Part shown: one piece after another, positions 27,372 through 36,583 of the stretch
Layout: every line of letters starts with the position of its first letter
Numbering within the stretch: position 1 is the first letter of the stretch
Source of the DNA: Bordetella ansorpii
GTDB taxonomy: Bacteria; Pseudomonadota; Gammaproteobacteria; Burkholderiales; Burkholderiaceae_B
NCBI RefSeq assembly: GCF_900078705.1
Contig: NZ_FKIF01000006.1
Coordinates: 496,001-560,000, forward strand
DNA length: 64,000 nt
Reading direction: 5' to 3'
The notes under the pieces: model-generated
The model's database searches: none
What the model was told of the DNA's origin: nothing
The model's input: the letters and a program-made list of their open reading frames with translations, nothing else
Program-made: the position numbers and the translations under genes

Positions 27372-27503
27372 GTATCGATGCACGGCCGATTTCGTGCAAG
27401 CCTGCCCACCTGTCGCATACGGGATCAAGCGCTGTCGCGCCATGGTTTGCCGCCGCCCCGGCCGCTGCCTACGATCTGCCCATCGACCAAAAAGGGGAAT
27501 TCC

Positions 27504-28472
27504 ATGATCCGCGCCCTACCGCTTGCCTTGCTATCCGCCATCGCGCTGGCCCTTCCCGCCGCCAGCGCCTGGGCCGAGCCCGCCTGGCCGGACAAGCCGG
27601 TCACCCTGATCGTGCCCTTTCCCGCCGGCGGCGGCACGGATCTCGTGGTCCGCACCCTGCAGCCCGCCCTGGCGCGCCAGTTGCGGCAGACCGTGGTCAT
27701 CCAGAACGCGGGCGGCGCCGGCGGCACGGTGGGCTCGGGCCAGGCCGCCCGCGCCAAGGCCGATGGCTACACCGCGCTGGCCGTGACGACCAGCACCACC
27801 GCGCTGAGCGCCAACCTGTACAAGAACCTGCCGTACGACCCGGCGCAAGACTTCGAATACGCGGGCTTCATCGGCACTTCGCCCTATGTGCTGGCGGCAC
27901 GCCCCGGCTTGAACGCCGGCACGCTGCCGGCGCTGGTCAGCGCATTGAAGACGCAGGGCAACGGCTCCTACGCCTCGGTGGGCGCCGGCACGGTGTCGCA
28001 CCTGCTGGGCGAAATGTTCAAGAAGGACAAGCGGCTGGACCTGACGCACATCCCGTACCGGGGCGCCGCTCCCGCCTACACCGACCTGATCGGCGGCCAG
28101 GTCGACATCATGTTCGACAACCCGGTGGGCCTGGCGCCCTTCGTGCAAGGCGGCAAGCTGGTCGCCGTGGCCACCACCAGCGCCACGCCCATCCTGCCCG
28201 ACGTGCCGACCTTCGCTTCCCAGGGCATGCCGACGTACACGCAGTCGCTCTGGTACGGCTTGGCCTTCCCGAAAGGAACGCCGCCCGAGGTCGTGCGGAA
28301 GATGAATACCGCCCTGAACACGGTGCTGCGCGACCCGGCCATCGCGGCGGAGCTGGCCGCCAAGGGCGTCGACGTCCGGCCGGACACCGCCCAGGCCCTG
28401 ACGCAGGCCGTCTCGCACGATCTCGCCTTCTGGGGCGACCTGATCAAGACCACCGGAGTCCAGTTTGACTGA
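27504..28472 (+). CDS. Bug/TctC-type periplasmic solute receptor
   Basis: 322 aa from the ATG at 27504, after AAGGGG. A signal peptide ends near ASAWA (about residue 24). Family motifs are WPDKPVTLIVPFPAGGGTD, PYDPAQDFEYAG, the ligand-site GAGTVSHLLGE region, HIPYRGAAPAYTDLIGGQVDIMFDN and LPDVPTF. These are the receptors of tripartite tricarboxylate transporters for carboxylates, nicotinate-type acids or amino acids. No tctA/tctB is in the window. The stop overlaps the phzF-like start, so receptor and enzymes are coupled. Confidence 0.92.
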   Translation: MIRALPLALLSAIALALPAASAWAEPAWPDKPVTLIVPFPAGGGTDLVVRTLQPALARQLRQTVVIQNAGGAGGTVGSGQAARAKADGYTALAVTTSTTALSANLYKNLPYDPAQDFEYAGFIGTSPYVLAARPGLNAGTLPALVSALKTQGNGSYASVGAGTVSHLLGEMFKKDKRLDLTHIPYRGAAPAYTDLIGGQVDIMFDNPVGLAPFVQGGKLVAVATTSATPILPDVPTFASQGMPTYTQSLWYGLAFPKGTPPEVVRKMNTALNTVLRDPAIAAELAAKGVDVRPDTAQALTQAVSHDLAFWGDLIKTTGVQFD

Positions 28473-29346
28473 TCCTCGCCTCACCCGCCCCGCTCCCAAG
28501 CCCTCCGCCCGCAGCGCGGCGCTGCTGCGCGTCTTCGTCGATCCCGCCCGGCCGTCGCACGGCGGCAATCCGGTGCCGCTGGTGCTGGACGCGCGCGGCA
28601 TGGCCGCCAGCGACATGCAGGCCCTGGCGGCCAGGTACGGCCATGAGTCCGCCTTCGTATTTCCGGCCGAGACCGAGGGCCATCTGCGCCGGCTGCGTTT
28701 TTTCGTGCCGGCCCATGAGATGGAGATGTGCGGCCACGCCACGGTGGGCGCCCTCTGGGCGCTGCGGCAGTGGAGGCAATGGACGACGCCGCAGGCCCGC
28801 GTCCAGACGCTGAGCGGCCACGTCGACATCGAATGGGACGACGCGGCCGGCCGCGCCTGGATCTCGCAGCCCGCCGTGACCACGTCCGGACTGACGGCCG
28901 AGCAATGCCGCGCGATCGCCCACGTGCTGCGCATCGATCCGGACCTGCCTGGGCTGGACATGGTCAACGCCAGCACCAGCCGGGTAAAGACATTGGTACG
29001 GCTGCCGAGCGTGGCCGCGCTCGATGCCCTGAGGCCGGACTTCGACGCCATGCGCGCGCTGTGCGAAGCCATCGGCTCGACGGGGCTCTATCCCTACGCA
29101 TTGGCTGACGGCGGCGCCTGCGCGCGGCAGTTTCCCAAAGCCTCCGGCTACCCCGAGGATGCCGCCACCGGCATCGCCGCGGCCGCGCTGTGGGGATACC
29201 TGAGCGAGACCGGCCATGTCCCGGCCGACGGCATCTTCACGGTACGACAGGGCGTGGCCATGGGTTCGCCATCGGCGATCCAGCTGCGTCCGCGCGGCGA
29301 TGGCTCGGGCTGCTGGCTGAGCGGAGAAACGCAATGGCTGACGTGA
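28465..29346 (+). CDS. PhzF family isomerase/epimerase-like protein
   Basis: 293 aa. The most upstream plausible start is a TTG at 28465 with GGAG seven bases before it, overlapping the receptor gene. The next ATG would delete the conserved first strand. PhzF motifs: LRVFVDPARPSHGGNPVPLVLDA, GHESAFVF with the catalytic Glu, RRLRFFVPAHEMEMCGHATVGA, and SGYPEDAATGIAAAALWGYL. The diaminopimelate-epimerase fold moves a proton within a small acid. The real substrate is unknown; no phenazine genes are near. Confidence 0.88.
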   Translation: MTDPRLTRPAPKPSARSAALLRVFVDPARPSHGGNPVPLVLDARGMAASDMQALAARYGHESAFVFPAETEGHLRRLRFFVPAHEMEMCGHATVGALWALRQWRQWTTPQARVQTLSGHVDIEWDDAAGRAWISQPAVTTSGLTAEQCRAIAHVLRIDPDLPGLDMVNASTSRVKTLVRLPSVAALDALRPDFDAMRALCEAIGSTGLYPYALADGGACARQFPKASGYPEDAATGIAAAALWGYLSETGHVPADGIFTVRQGVAMGSPSAIQLRPRGDGSGCWLSGETQWLT

Positions 29347-29831
29347 ACCGCCAGGATGTATTCGCGTCGCGGCTCGCGGCGGCGGGATGGCTTCTGCCCG
29401 AGGCGCCGCGCCCGCGGGGCAGCTATGCGCCGTTTCATCGGGCGGCCTCCGAGGGCGCCGATCTGGTCTGCATCAGCGGCCAGGCCAGCCGCCATGATGG
29501 CGCGCCCATCGTCGGGGTATGCGAACCAGGCATGGATCTCGACGCGGCCAGGGCCGCCAGCGCGCAGGCCGCGCTGAGCGGGCTGGCGGCGTTGCGGCAG
29601 GCCTGCGATGGCGACCTCGGCCGCGTTCGCGGCATCCTGCAACTGCGCGGCTACCTGCGCAGCGAGCCGGATTTCGGTGAGCACAGCGCGGTGCTGGATG
29701 GCGCGTCGAAGGTGCTCGAGATCGCGTTTCCGGACATGCGCCGCCCGGCGCGCAGCGCGGTGGGCGTGACCAGCCTGCCTGGACGCTGCTGGGCCGAAGT
29801 CGAGATCATCGCGCTGGTGGAAAACAGCTAG
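29334..29831 (+). CDS. RidA/YjgF-family protein
   Basis: 165 aa from the ATG at 29334, overlapping the PhzF-like stop by 13 bp. YjgF-type segments ASEGADLVCISGQASRHDGAPIVG, AALSGLAALRQACDGDLGRVRGILQLRGYLRSE and RSAVGVTSLPGRCWAEVEIIALVE are visible, with the central Arg and terminal Glu. It is longer than classical RidA (about 130 aa) and belongs to the subgroup starting 'RLAAAGWLLPEAPRPRGSY'. RidA enzymes hydrolyse reactive enamines/imines. With PhzF this suggests an amino-acid-like substrate that passes through an imine; inference. Confidence 0.88.
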   Translation: MADVNRQDVFASRLAAAGWLLPEAPRPRGSYAPFHRAASEGADLVCISGQASRHDGAPIVGVCEPGMDLDAARAASAQAALSGLAALRQACDGDLGRVRGILQLRGYLRSEPDFGEHSAVLDGASKVLEIAFPDMRRPARSAVGVTSLPGRCWAEVEIIALVENS

Positions 29832-29891
29832 ACGGGGCGTGCCTGGCCCGGCATGCGCCACCACGGGCGACAGACGTCGACACGCGCGCGA

Positions 29892-30296
29892 TCAGGCCGG
29901 CTCGAATACCGAGGGCTGGTTCGCGAGATACCAGGACACCGTTCGCGAGACCGGAAGTTGCCGTATCTCTTCAAGGTGGAAATAAGCCGCCCCCGCCCCT
30001 TCCTGGACACGAAAGTCGCCCCACTCGACCGCGCGGCGCAGCAGCATCAGGGGCGCCTCCTGGCCGTCGCTGCCCTTGCGCCGGCCGATCTCGGTGAAGT
30101 CGGCGGGATGCGCGGCGATCCCCAGCTCTTCCTCCAGTTCGCGCAAGGCCGTATGCATGGGGTCCGTATCGCCGGGCTCCACCGCGCCGCCCCAGAAACT
30201 CCACGTGAGCGGGCCGACGGGCGCTGCACCGTCGCGCATCTGCAGAAGCGCGCGGCCCACACGGTCGCGGACAAGAATATTGACGGTGGTGATCAT
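29892..30296 (-). CDS. Nudix hydrolase
   Basis: 134 aa. The Nudix region reads GGAVEPGDTDPMHTALRELEEELGI: the RELEEELGI half is canonical. The usual Glu after GG-x-V-E-x-G is Asp, and the spacing to Arg-Glu is one residue longer than the GX5EX7REUXEEXGU consensus. Substrate is unknown; members cleave nucleoside diphosphate derivatives. Convergent with ridA. Confidence 0.85.
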   Translation of the reverse strand: MITTVNILVRDRVGRALLQMRDGAAPVGPLTWSFWGGAVEPGDTDPMHTALRELEEELGIAAHPADFTEIGRRKGSDGQEAPLMLLRRAVEWGDFRVQEGAGAAYFHLEEIRQLPVSRTVSWYLANQPSVFEPA

Positions 30297-30377
30297 CGGC
30301 GGCCTCCTGAGAAACAGGCTTCATTGTAGGGGTGACGGCACCGCGCCGATGCCGTCATGAAGCCCCCGTTGGATCGA

Positions 30378-31220
30378 TCAGTTCGCCTTCTCGTCCAGGC
30401 CTTTGTAGCCCTGCATGTAGCCGCGGCCCGAGCAGCGCACCATGGCCACGCAGCTCTGGCCGCCGGTCTTGGCGTTGCAGACGGCACGAGACTGGTTGCG
30501 CGCCGTGTCGGGATCGGGATCCAGCGCGGTGAAACTGGTGCCCCGGCCCTTCGCCCCCTTTTGCCAGGCCAGTCCCACGCAACTGTTCTGGTAAGTCAGC
30601 ACCTTGGTGCAACCCTTGCAGTCTTCCCAGCCCAGGAGCTGCTCGACCGCTTCGTTCTCGGAGGGATACTGATCACCGTACAGCAGGCCGCCTGACTCGT
30701 TCTCCGCGATGACGCCCCAATAGGCACGCTTGTCGAGCCTGGCGGACAGCGCCTCACGCGCCTCGGCCGACGCGCGCAGCGCGGACTGGGCACGGTGCTC
30801 GGCGGCGTAACCCGGTCCCACGCACACAGGCAGCGTGGTGACCCGGCAGCCGCCATCCGCGCTGTCGGCCGTGCAGCGGCGGATGGCCATCTTGGCTGCG
30901 ACCTCGGGCGACACGCTGTTGCCCGGGAACAGCGTATCGCGCGAGTTGCGGGCATACACGAGGCAACTGTCGGTGAACCATCCCAGCTTCACGCAGCCCT
31001 TGCCGCCTTTCGCCTTGCACTGGGCCACGGCGGCGGCCTCGGCCTGCTTGCTGGACGCCTGCGAAGTCACCCAGTAGACGTTGGTGTTCTTCTCGTCGGT
31101 GGCGGCGCCCGCGTAGGCTTTGCCCGTGCCCTGCGCGAATACCGGGCCGGTGCCCGCCACCAGCACCAGGGCGGCCAGGCCGAAACGAAGCAAAGGCAAA
31201 AGGCGTGCAAGCATCATCAT
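30378..31220 (-). CDS. Secreted cysteine-rich DUF4189-type protein
   Basis: 280 aa; three consecutive ATGs (31220, 31217, 31214) are available. A signal peptide with hydrophobic core LLRFGLAALVLVAGTGPVFA precedes repeated segments of the DUF4189 kind. These have paired cysteines such as AVAQCKAKGGKGCVKLGWFTDSC, EDCKGCTKVLTYQNSCVGLAW and AVCNAKTGGQSCVAMVRC. The repeats suggest three disulfide-bonded modules in the periplasm. No function is known for the family. Confidence 0.75.
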   Translation of the reverse strand: MMMLARLLPLLRFGLAALVLVAGTGPVFAQGTGKAYAGAATDEKNTNVYWVTSQASSKQAEAAAVAQCKAKGGKGCVKLGWFTDSCLVYARNSRDTLFPGNSVSPEVAAKMAIRRCTADSADGGCRVTTLPVCVGPGYAAEHRAQSALRASAEAREALSARLDKRAYWGVIAENESGGLLYGDQYPSENEAVEQLLGWEDCKGCTKVLTYQNSCVGLAWQKGAKGRGTSFTALDPDPDTARNQSRAVCNAKTGGQSCVAMVRCSGRGYMQGYKGLDEKAN

Positions 31221-31586
31221 GTCATGGAGAATGGGAAGCGGCGCGAGCCATGCGGCGCCAGGCCAGCCCGACGCGCCACGAAAGGTGAGGCGTCCGGCGG
31301 GAAGCGGCACGATGTTATCAACGGGGGTGCGTGCGGGGCGTGCCACGCCAGGGCGCACCGCACCCATTGCGTAACAAAACATCTGCCATCGACGGGCCTG
31401 GCCCGGCGGCGGGCACCTCCCCACGTTTGCCGTGAAATCGTGGGCTTACGACGCACCGAAGCTGCGGCCCGTGGCCGATGGGCACAGGCCACGGCTTCAC
31501 GAAACGACACAATTTTCTGGGAACCCTTCCCGTCAGTCCCGGCATGATGGCGCCGCCATTCACACCTTGCGACGGGAAGGAGCGCC
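31221..31586. other. 366-bp intergenic region between divergent exported-protein genes
   Basis: No ORF with codon bias or homology, no repeat and no clear terminator. It must contain the two divergent promoters, but I see no convincing -35/-10 pair. Confidence 0.5.
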
Positions 31587-32138
31587 ATGAACATCCTGCG
31601 ACACTTTGCCAACACCGCGCCGAGGCACGGGCTGCTGGCGCTCGTCGCCGGCCTGGCGCTTTCGCTTGCCGGTTGTGCCCCGACGGGGGGCAGCTCCATG
31701 TTGCCCTCGTTGACGAACGGCTTCTCGCTGTCGCCCAACGTCAACGTGGCGCGCAACATGAAAGGCCGCTCGATCGACGACGCCATCACGGCGTTGGGCG
31801 AACCCTCGCGCACGCGCGCAGTGGGCAACGACATCATGGAACTGGAGTGGTCCGACTACCAGACCGCGCCGTATACCGAGTGGGTCAGCACGGGCAGCAG
31901 CCAGCAGGTGGTGGGCATGATTCCCGGCTCCAACACGTCGGCGCCCACGCCGGTCTTCCAGACCACGAACCACGGCTACATGGAAAACCGCACGCGGGTC
32001 TATGAGTGCAAGGTCGTGATGCGCATGCAGAACAGCATCGTCATCGACACGCAGGTCGATGGGAACGTCTGCCCCGAGTTCATCAGCGCGTTGCGCGGCT
32101 GGGCCGGCGAGAAGGAAGAGAAGAACTACAAGAACTGA
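31587..32138 (+). CDS. Predicted lipoprotein
   Basis: 183 aa. It has a type II signal peptide with lipobox LAGC (SLAGC, Cys about residue 30) and ATG preceded by GGGAAGGAG. The mature part contains a SmpA/OmlA-like stretch, GRSIDDAITALGEPSRTRAVGNDIMELEWSDY, as in small outer-membrane lipoproteins whose 'two-residue helix plus GxP' fold resembles BamE, and two late cysteines (YECKVVM, GNVCPEF). Function unknown. Confidence 0.8.
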   Translation: MNILRHFANTAPRHGLLALVAGLALSLAGCAPTGGSSMLPSLTNGFSLSPNVNVARNMKGRSIDDAITALGEPSRTRAVGNDIMELEWSDYQTAPYTEWVSTGSSQQVVGMIPGSNTSAPTPVFQTTNHGYMENRTRVYECKVVMRMQNSIVIDTQVDGNVCPEFISALRGWAGEKEEKNYKN

Positions 32139-32294
32139 ATGCTGCGCCGGCAGGCGCTTCGCATGCCGGCACATGGCGCAAGGACGGCCGCGTGCACAAT
32201 GCCGCTGGCCGCGGCGGCCCCTGGAGGCCGCCGTGACAGGCGCCCCGCCTATGCGTGCTACCGTAACCGGCAGTCGCAATAGCCAAAATCCATC

Positions 32295-33176
32295 ATGCAA
32301 AGCCGTTCACTGCGCGCTTTCCTGGCGCTGCATCAATTCGGTACGGTGACCGCGGCCGCGCAAGCCGTGCACCTCTCCCCCGCAGCCGTCAGCGTCCAGC
32401 TCCGAAATCTCGAGGAAGAGCTGGGTGTGGAACTATTCGTTCGCACGGGCCGCTCGATACTGCTGAACGACCGGGCGCACCAGCTCGTGCCTCTGGCGCG
32501 CCAGATATTGGATCTACAAGCGGAAATGGCGTCGCTTGGCGACAGTCGCACGCTCAAAGGAAGGCTGGCGCTGGGCGTTATAACGAGCACGCTGTCGGGC
32601 GGCCTGCCGGAAGTCTTGAGGCGGCTCAGCGCGGACCACCCCTCGCTGGAGTTGCGCATTACCGCGAAAAGATCGCCCGACCTGGCACTACAAGTGGAGG
32701 CAGGCGTGCTGGACGCGGCGGTGATTTCCATGCCGCCACCGCATGTGTCGACGTCGCTGGGCTTCCACGCACTCTATACGGAACCGCTGGCGCTCGTAAT
32801 GAGCGCGCAGAGAAGTTTCACCAGCGTCAAGGCCGCGCTGCAAGAGCATCCGTACATTGCCTTCGACAAGACCACCTGGATAGGCAAGCAGATCGAGACG
32901 TTTCTTGCGGATTCGGGCCTCACGGTTCATCCCGTCATGGAATTGGATTCTCATGATGCCGTCCTCTCTCTGGTCCGGCATGACATCGGCGTGACCGTAC
33001 TGCCCGTCCTGAAAGGCCCGGCCCGGCACGACGGCGCGCTGAAATTCGTGGACCTGCCCGGGACATACCGGACCGTATGCCTAGCCGTCCGACCCGCCAA
33101 TAGCGGCAGCCGCGCCACGCAAGTTCTCATAAGCTGTTTTAGAGAATTCGGCCAGACCTCTCCTCTGTCGAAATGA
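32295..33176 (+). CDS. LysR family transcriptional regulator
   Basis: 293 aa. The helix-turn-helix is FLALHQFGTVTAAAQAVHLSPAAVSVQLRNLEEELG, followed by the effector domain. It lies just upstream of and in the same direction as the 2-hydroxyacid dehydrogenase/Bug receptor genes, the likely targets. By eye the codon choice from about 32.3 kb to 35.3 kb is less GC-biased than in neighbours. Confidence 0.9.
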   Translation: MQSRSLRAFLALHQFGTVTAAAQAVHLSPAAVSVQLRNLEEELGVELFVRTGRSILLNDRAHQLVPLARQILDLQAEMASLGDSRTLKGRLALGVITSTLSGGLPEVLRRLSADHPSLELRITAKRSPDLALQVEAGVLDAAVISMPPPHVSTSLGFHALYTEPLALVMSAQRSFTSVKAALQEHPYIAFDKTTWIGKQIETFLADSGLTVHPVMELDSHDAVLSLVRHDIGVTVLPVLKGPARHDGALKFVDLPGTYRTVCLAVRPANSGSRATQVLISCFREFGQTSPLSK

Positions 33177-33242
33177 GCCCACACAAGGGCCGCAAAACGC
33201 CACCTCTCGCGCCGAGAATCGAAAAAACCGATGCTGACATGA

Positions 33243-33261
33243 ACTAAAATTTGCTTTTAGT
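33243..33261. promoter_or_regulatory. Candidate operator palindrome
   Basis: ACTAAAA-TTTGC-TTTTAGT, a 7-bp perfect dyad about 110 bp upstream of the dehydrogenase start and downstream of the LysR gene. It could be the site of that regulator. Confidence 0.45.
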
Positions 33262-33369
33262 AAATCTCGCGGCTTTCTACTATGGGCATGCTTGCCACCG
33301 AGCCGACTGGCCCAGTTTGAATGCGCGGCGGCCGAGTGCAATCATGCACTGCACCAGAGGGAGACCCTT

Positions 33370-34293
33370 TTGAAAGTCGTCGTGACAGAATTCATGGATG
33401 CGCCTGCAGTCGATCGGCTGATGTCGAACGCCGAGGTGACATACGACCCTCAACTGGCCAACGACCTTCCTCGAATGCTCGAGCTAGCGGCCGATTGCGA
33501 CGCCCTTATCGTCCGAAACCGTACGCAGGTGCGCGGCGAGCTGTTGGCATCTCTTAAAAGATGCAAAGTGGTGGGCCGCCTTGGCGTCGGCTTGGACAAC
33601 ATCGATCTCGACGGCTGCAAGGCGCAGGGCATTCAAGTCTTTCCGGCAACCGGTGCCAACGCCAACAGTGTCGCGGAGTACGTCGTCGCCACAGCGCTGA
33701 TTCTGCTGCGCGGGTCATACACCTCCACAGGGGCGGTCGCCGCCGGCGAATGGCCCAGGGACGCGTTGTCAAAGGGCCGCGAGATCGCTGGAAAGACATT
33801 GGGACTGCTCGGTTTTGGTTCGATTGGCCAACTGACCGCGCGGCTTGCAAAGGCGCTTGGAATGTCCGTCATGGCTTTCGATCCCGGAATGGCGCACGAC
33901 GATCCGGTCTTTGCCAAGCTCGGCGTTGCCGCGTCGGATCTCGATAGCCTGATCAAGGAGTCGGACGTCATCAGCCTGCACATGCCCCTGCTCGAGTCGA
34001 CCCGTGATTTTTGCGACGAACGCCGTATCAACGCGATGAAACCGGGAGCCGTGCTGATCAATACGGCTCGGGGCGGAATCGTCGATGAAATCGCCGTGGC
34101 GGCAGCGCTACGAAGCGGTCATCTGGCAGGCGCGGCCCTTGATGTCTTCAAAGAAGAGCCGCTTCCCGATGCACCGCATTTCCGCGGCTGCCCGAATCTG
34201 ATCCTCACTCCCCACACTGCCGGTTTGACGCTCGAGTCAAATCAACGAGTAAGCAGTCTAGTTGCAGAGAAGGTCCTCGAAGCACTGGGCTGA
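33370..34293 (+). CDS. D-isomer-specific 2-hydroxyacid dehydrogenase
   Basis: 307 aa from a TTG at 33370 preceded by AGGGAGAC. No ATG gives a full-length product; an in-frame TTG at 33292 adds 26 residues without family sequence. The Rossmann motif is GLLGFGSIGQLTARLAKALG; catalytic Arg, Glu and His lie in NTARGGIVDE, LDVFKEEPLP and TPHTAGLT. It reduces 2-oxo acids or oxidises 2-hydroxy acids with NAD(P). It is followed after 42 bp by a Bug receptor, so it probably acts on an imported hydroxyacid. Confidence 0.9.
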   Translation: MKVVVTEFMDAPAVDRLMSNAEVTYDPQLANDLPRMLELAADCDALIVRNRTQVRGELLASLKRCKVVGRLGVGLDNIDLDGCKAQGIQVFPATGANANSVAEYVVATALILLRGSYTSTGAVAAGEWPRDALSKGREIAGKTLGLLGFGSIGQLTARLAKALGMSVMAFDPGMAHDDPVFAKLGVAASDLDSLIKESDVISLHMPLLESTRDFCDERRINAMKPGAVLINTARGGIVDEIAVAAALRSGHLAGAALDVFKEEPLPDAPHFRGCPNLILTPHTAGLTLESNQRVSSLVAEKVLEALG

Positions 34294-34335
34294 TTCTGCG
34301 ACGCCACCATAAGAAGCGTACAGACAGGAGACACA

Positions 34336-35313
34336 ATGATTACCAGAAGAATGCTGCTTGCATCGGCGCTGGCGCTTGCCGCCGTCGCGCCCGTTGTCAA
34401 CGCGCAAGCGACGGACTACCTGAAAAAGGGCAGCGTCTTGCGATATGTGGTGCCTTTCCCCCCGGGCGGGCTTACTGACGTCATGGCACGTCTGGTCGGC
34501 CAGCAACTCGGCGAACGGCTGAATGTGACGGTCGTCGTCGAGAACCGTCCGGGTGCCGGAGCAATGATCGGGGCCGAACAGGTTTCGCGGGCAACGCCGG
34601 ATGGCAATACGCTATTGGCTATTACCATGACCCACTCCGTCAACGCGACGTTGCTGCGCGACCGCAGCCGCTTTGATATCACGAAGGACCTGAAGCCCGT
34701 GGCCTTGCTGGCGTCGACGCCGATCCTGGTCGTGGTACCTGCGAACAGCAGCATTCACACGCTCGACGACCTGGCCAAGGCTGCGAAAACCAAGGAATTG
34801 AATGCGGGGTCAAGCGGCGTGGGCACGCCGTCACACCTGTCGCTGGCGCTGTTCAATCAGCTCAACGGCACAAAGATCCTGCACATTCCCTATAGCGGGG
34901 GTTCACCGTCGCTGACGGACCTGATGGGCGGTCAACTGGATGTGATTTTCAGCAATTACGCGGAATCTCTGCCCTACGTTCAATCAGGCAAGCTTCGCGC
35001 CATTGCGATCGCGAGTGCGGAACGAAACCCGCAACTGCCGAATGTACCCACATCAAGTGAAGCCGGTATGCCAAAGCTGAACGTCGAGCAGTGGACCGCG
35101 GTCATGCTGCCCAGCGGGACACCTGATGCCGTCGTTCAACGCTTGGGAAAGGAGCTGGTGAACATCATGGCGGTCCCCGCAGTCGCCGAAAAAACGCGCT
35201 CGCTCGGATTCCGGGCGGACGCGCGCGGGCCGGCGGAGTTCGCAACCTTCTGGGGCGATGAAGTTGCTCGTTGGCGCGCGGTCATCGAGGCCGCGGGCAT
35301 CAAGGCCGAGTAG
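34336..35313 (+). CDS. Bug/TctC-type periplasmic solute receptor
   Basis: 325 aa after an AGGAG site. Signal peptide MITRRMLLASALALAAVAPVVNAQA. Family motifs are YVVPFPPGGLTDVMARLVG, VVVENRPGAGAMIGAEQV, AGSSGVGTPSHLSLALFN, HIPYSGGSPSLTDLMGGQLDVIFSN and LPNVPTSSEAGMP. It probably supplies the 2-hydroxyacid dehydrogenase upstream with substrate. Confidence 0.93.
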   Translation: MITRRMLLASALALAAVAPVVNAQATDYLKKGSVLRYVVPFPPGGLTDVMARLVGQQLGERLNVTVVVENRPGAGAMIGAEQVSRATPDGNTLLAITMTHSVNATLLRDRSRFDITKDLKPVALLASTPILVVVPANSSIHTLDDLAKAAKTKELNAGSSGVGTPSHLSLALFNQLNGTKILHIPYSGGSPSLTDLMGGQLDVIFSNYAESLPYVQSGKLRAIAIASAERNPQLPNVPTSSEAGMPKLNVEQWTAVMLPSGTPDAVVQRLGKELVNIMAVPAVAEKTRSLGFRADARGPAEFATFWGDEVARWRAVIEAAGIKAE

Positions 35314-35324
35314 GCGGCATACCG

Positions 35325-35346
35325 CCGGGCGGGGGCCCCCGCCCGG
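35325..35346. terminator. Perfect 22-bp GC palindrome
   Basis: CCGGGCGGGGG / CCCCCGCCCGG immediately after the receptor gene (stop ends 35313). A strong hairpin without T-run; probably ends the operon. Confidence 0.5.
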
Positions 35347-35490
35347 TGACGGGCTTTACAGCCTGCGCTCTTCCGAGAATCGCTGCCGCGATGCCTTGCC
35401 TTCCATCCCCCCTTCCCTATCGCCTCAATCATGGGGCAACCGGGCGTCGGGGAAGCCCGGTGCGATTCAGATCGTCGCAAGGCCCGACGC

Positions 35491-36471
35491 TCACTCGCCC
35501 TTGATCTTCGCCTCTTCGATCACGCCGCTCCACTTTTTCATTTCGCGATCGATGAAGCCGGCAAAGTCCGCCGCGTTGCCGGGATGGGGTTCCATGCCCT
35601 GCGCCAGCAACGTGCGCTGGATGTCCGCGTCCTTGAGCGCGCCGTTGATTTCCCTGTCGAGGCGGCTGACGATGGCGGCAGGCGTGCCGCCGGGAGCCAT
35701 GAAGCCGTACCAGCCGGAGGCGACCACGTTGGCCAGGCCTTGTTCGCGCAAGGTCGGCGCGTCCGGGTATATCTTGCTGCGTGCCGTCGACGCCACGCCC
35801 AGTGCGCGCAGCTTGCCTGCCTGGATATGCGGGAGCGCGGCGGTGATGGCGGTCAGCGTCGCGTCGAGCCGGCCTGCGAGCAGGTCCGTATACGCAGGGA
35901 CGTCGCCGCGATACTGCACGCTCAGGCCCTTGACGCCGGCGTCGCGCAGGAACAGCTCGGCGGCAAGGTGCGGGAGCGAACCGGTGCCCGGGGTACCGAA
36001 AGTCAGCCCGTTGGCCTGCGCTTTGCCGAAAGCGATCAACTCCTGCGCCGTCCGTGCCGGCGACTCGGTATTCACGATCAAGAACAATGGCACGGTCGCC
36101 GCCATGGCGACCGCCTGCAGGTCTTTCCTCGGGTCGTAGCCAAGCTTGCCGTACAGGGCCTCCAACGTGGCGTAAGGCGCCGCGCCATACAGCAGTGTGT
36201 AGCCATCGGCCGGCGCGTGGGCAACGAAGTCATTGCCCAGCCGGGTGCCCGCTCCCGCCTTGTTTTCGACGATGAAGGACTGGTTCAGGCGGCGGCCAAG
36301 GTATTGCGCGAACAGCCGGGCGGACAGGTCATTGGGGCCGCCGACGCCATAGGGGGAAATGATGCGAACGGGGCGCGCGGGCCAATCGCCCTGCGCGAAA
36401 ACGCGCGGTGCCACGCCACCGCACAGCCCCGCCGCGGCCGTGCCGAGAAAAGCCCGCCTGGTCATGTTCAT
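35491..36471 (-). CDS. Bug/TctC-type periplasmic receptor with Tat-like signal
   Basis: 326 aa from the ATG at 36471 (CAGGAGACTCTC upstream). The N-terminus NMTRRAFLGTAAAGLCGG has a twin-arginine pair before a hydrophobic stretch, so Tat export is possible, unlike the other three receptors in the window. Family motifs: RIISPYGVGGPNDLSARLFA, FIVENKAGAGTRLGNDFV, FGTPGTGSLPHLAAELF and RGDVPAYTDLLAGRLDATL. Divergent from a LysR gene and the acyl-CoA operon, whose substrate it may deliver. Confidence 0.92.
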   Translation of the reverse strand: MNMTRRAFLGTAAAGLCGGVAPRVFAQGDWPARPVRIISPYGVGGPNDLSARLFAQYLGRRLNQSFIVENKAGAGTRLGNDFVAHAPADGYTLLYGAAPYATLEALYGKLGYDPRKDLQAVAMAATVPLFLIVNTESPARTAQELIAFGKAQANGLTFGTPGTGSLPHLAAELFLRDAGVKGLSVQYRGDVPAYTDLLAGRLDATLTAITAALPHIQAGKLRALGVASTARSKIYPDAPTLREQGLANVVASGWYGFMAPGGTPAAIVSRLDREINGALKDADIQRTLLAQGMEPHPGNAADFAGFIDREMKKWSGVIEEAKIKGE

Positions 36472-36583
36472 GAGAGTCTCCTGATTATTCGTATAGGATC
36501 GCCGACCCGGCACCATGCCGATGCGAGCGGGGGCGAGCTTGGAATATTAGGGGCACAAATCTATCAGTACAAACTTCATTTTC

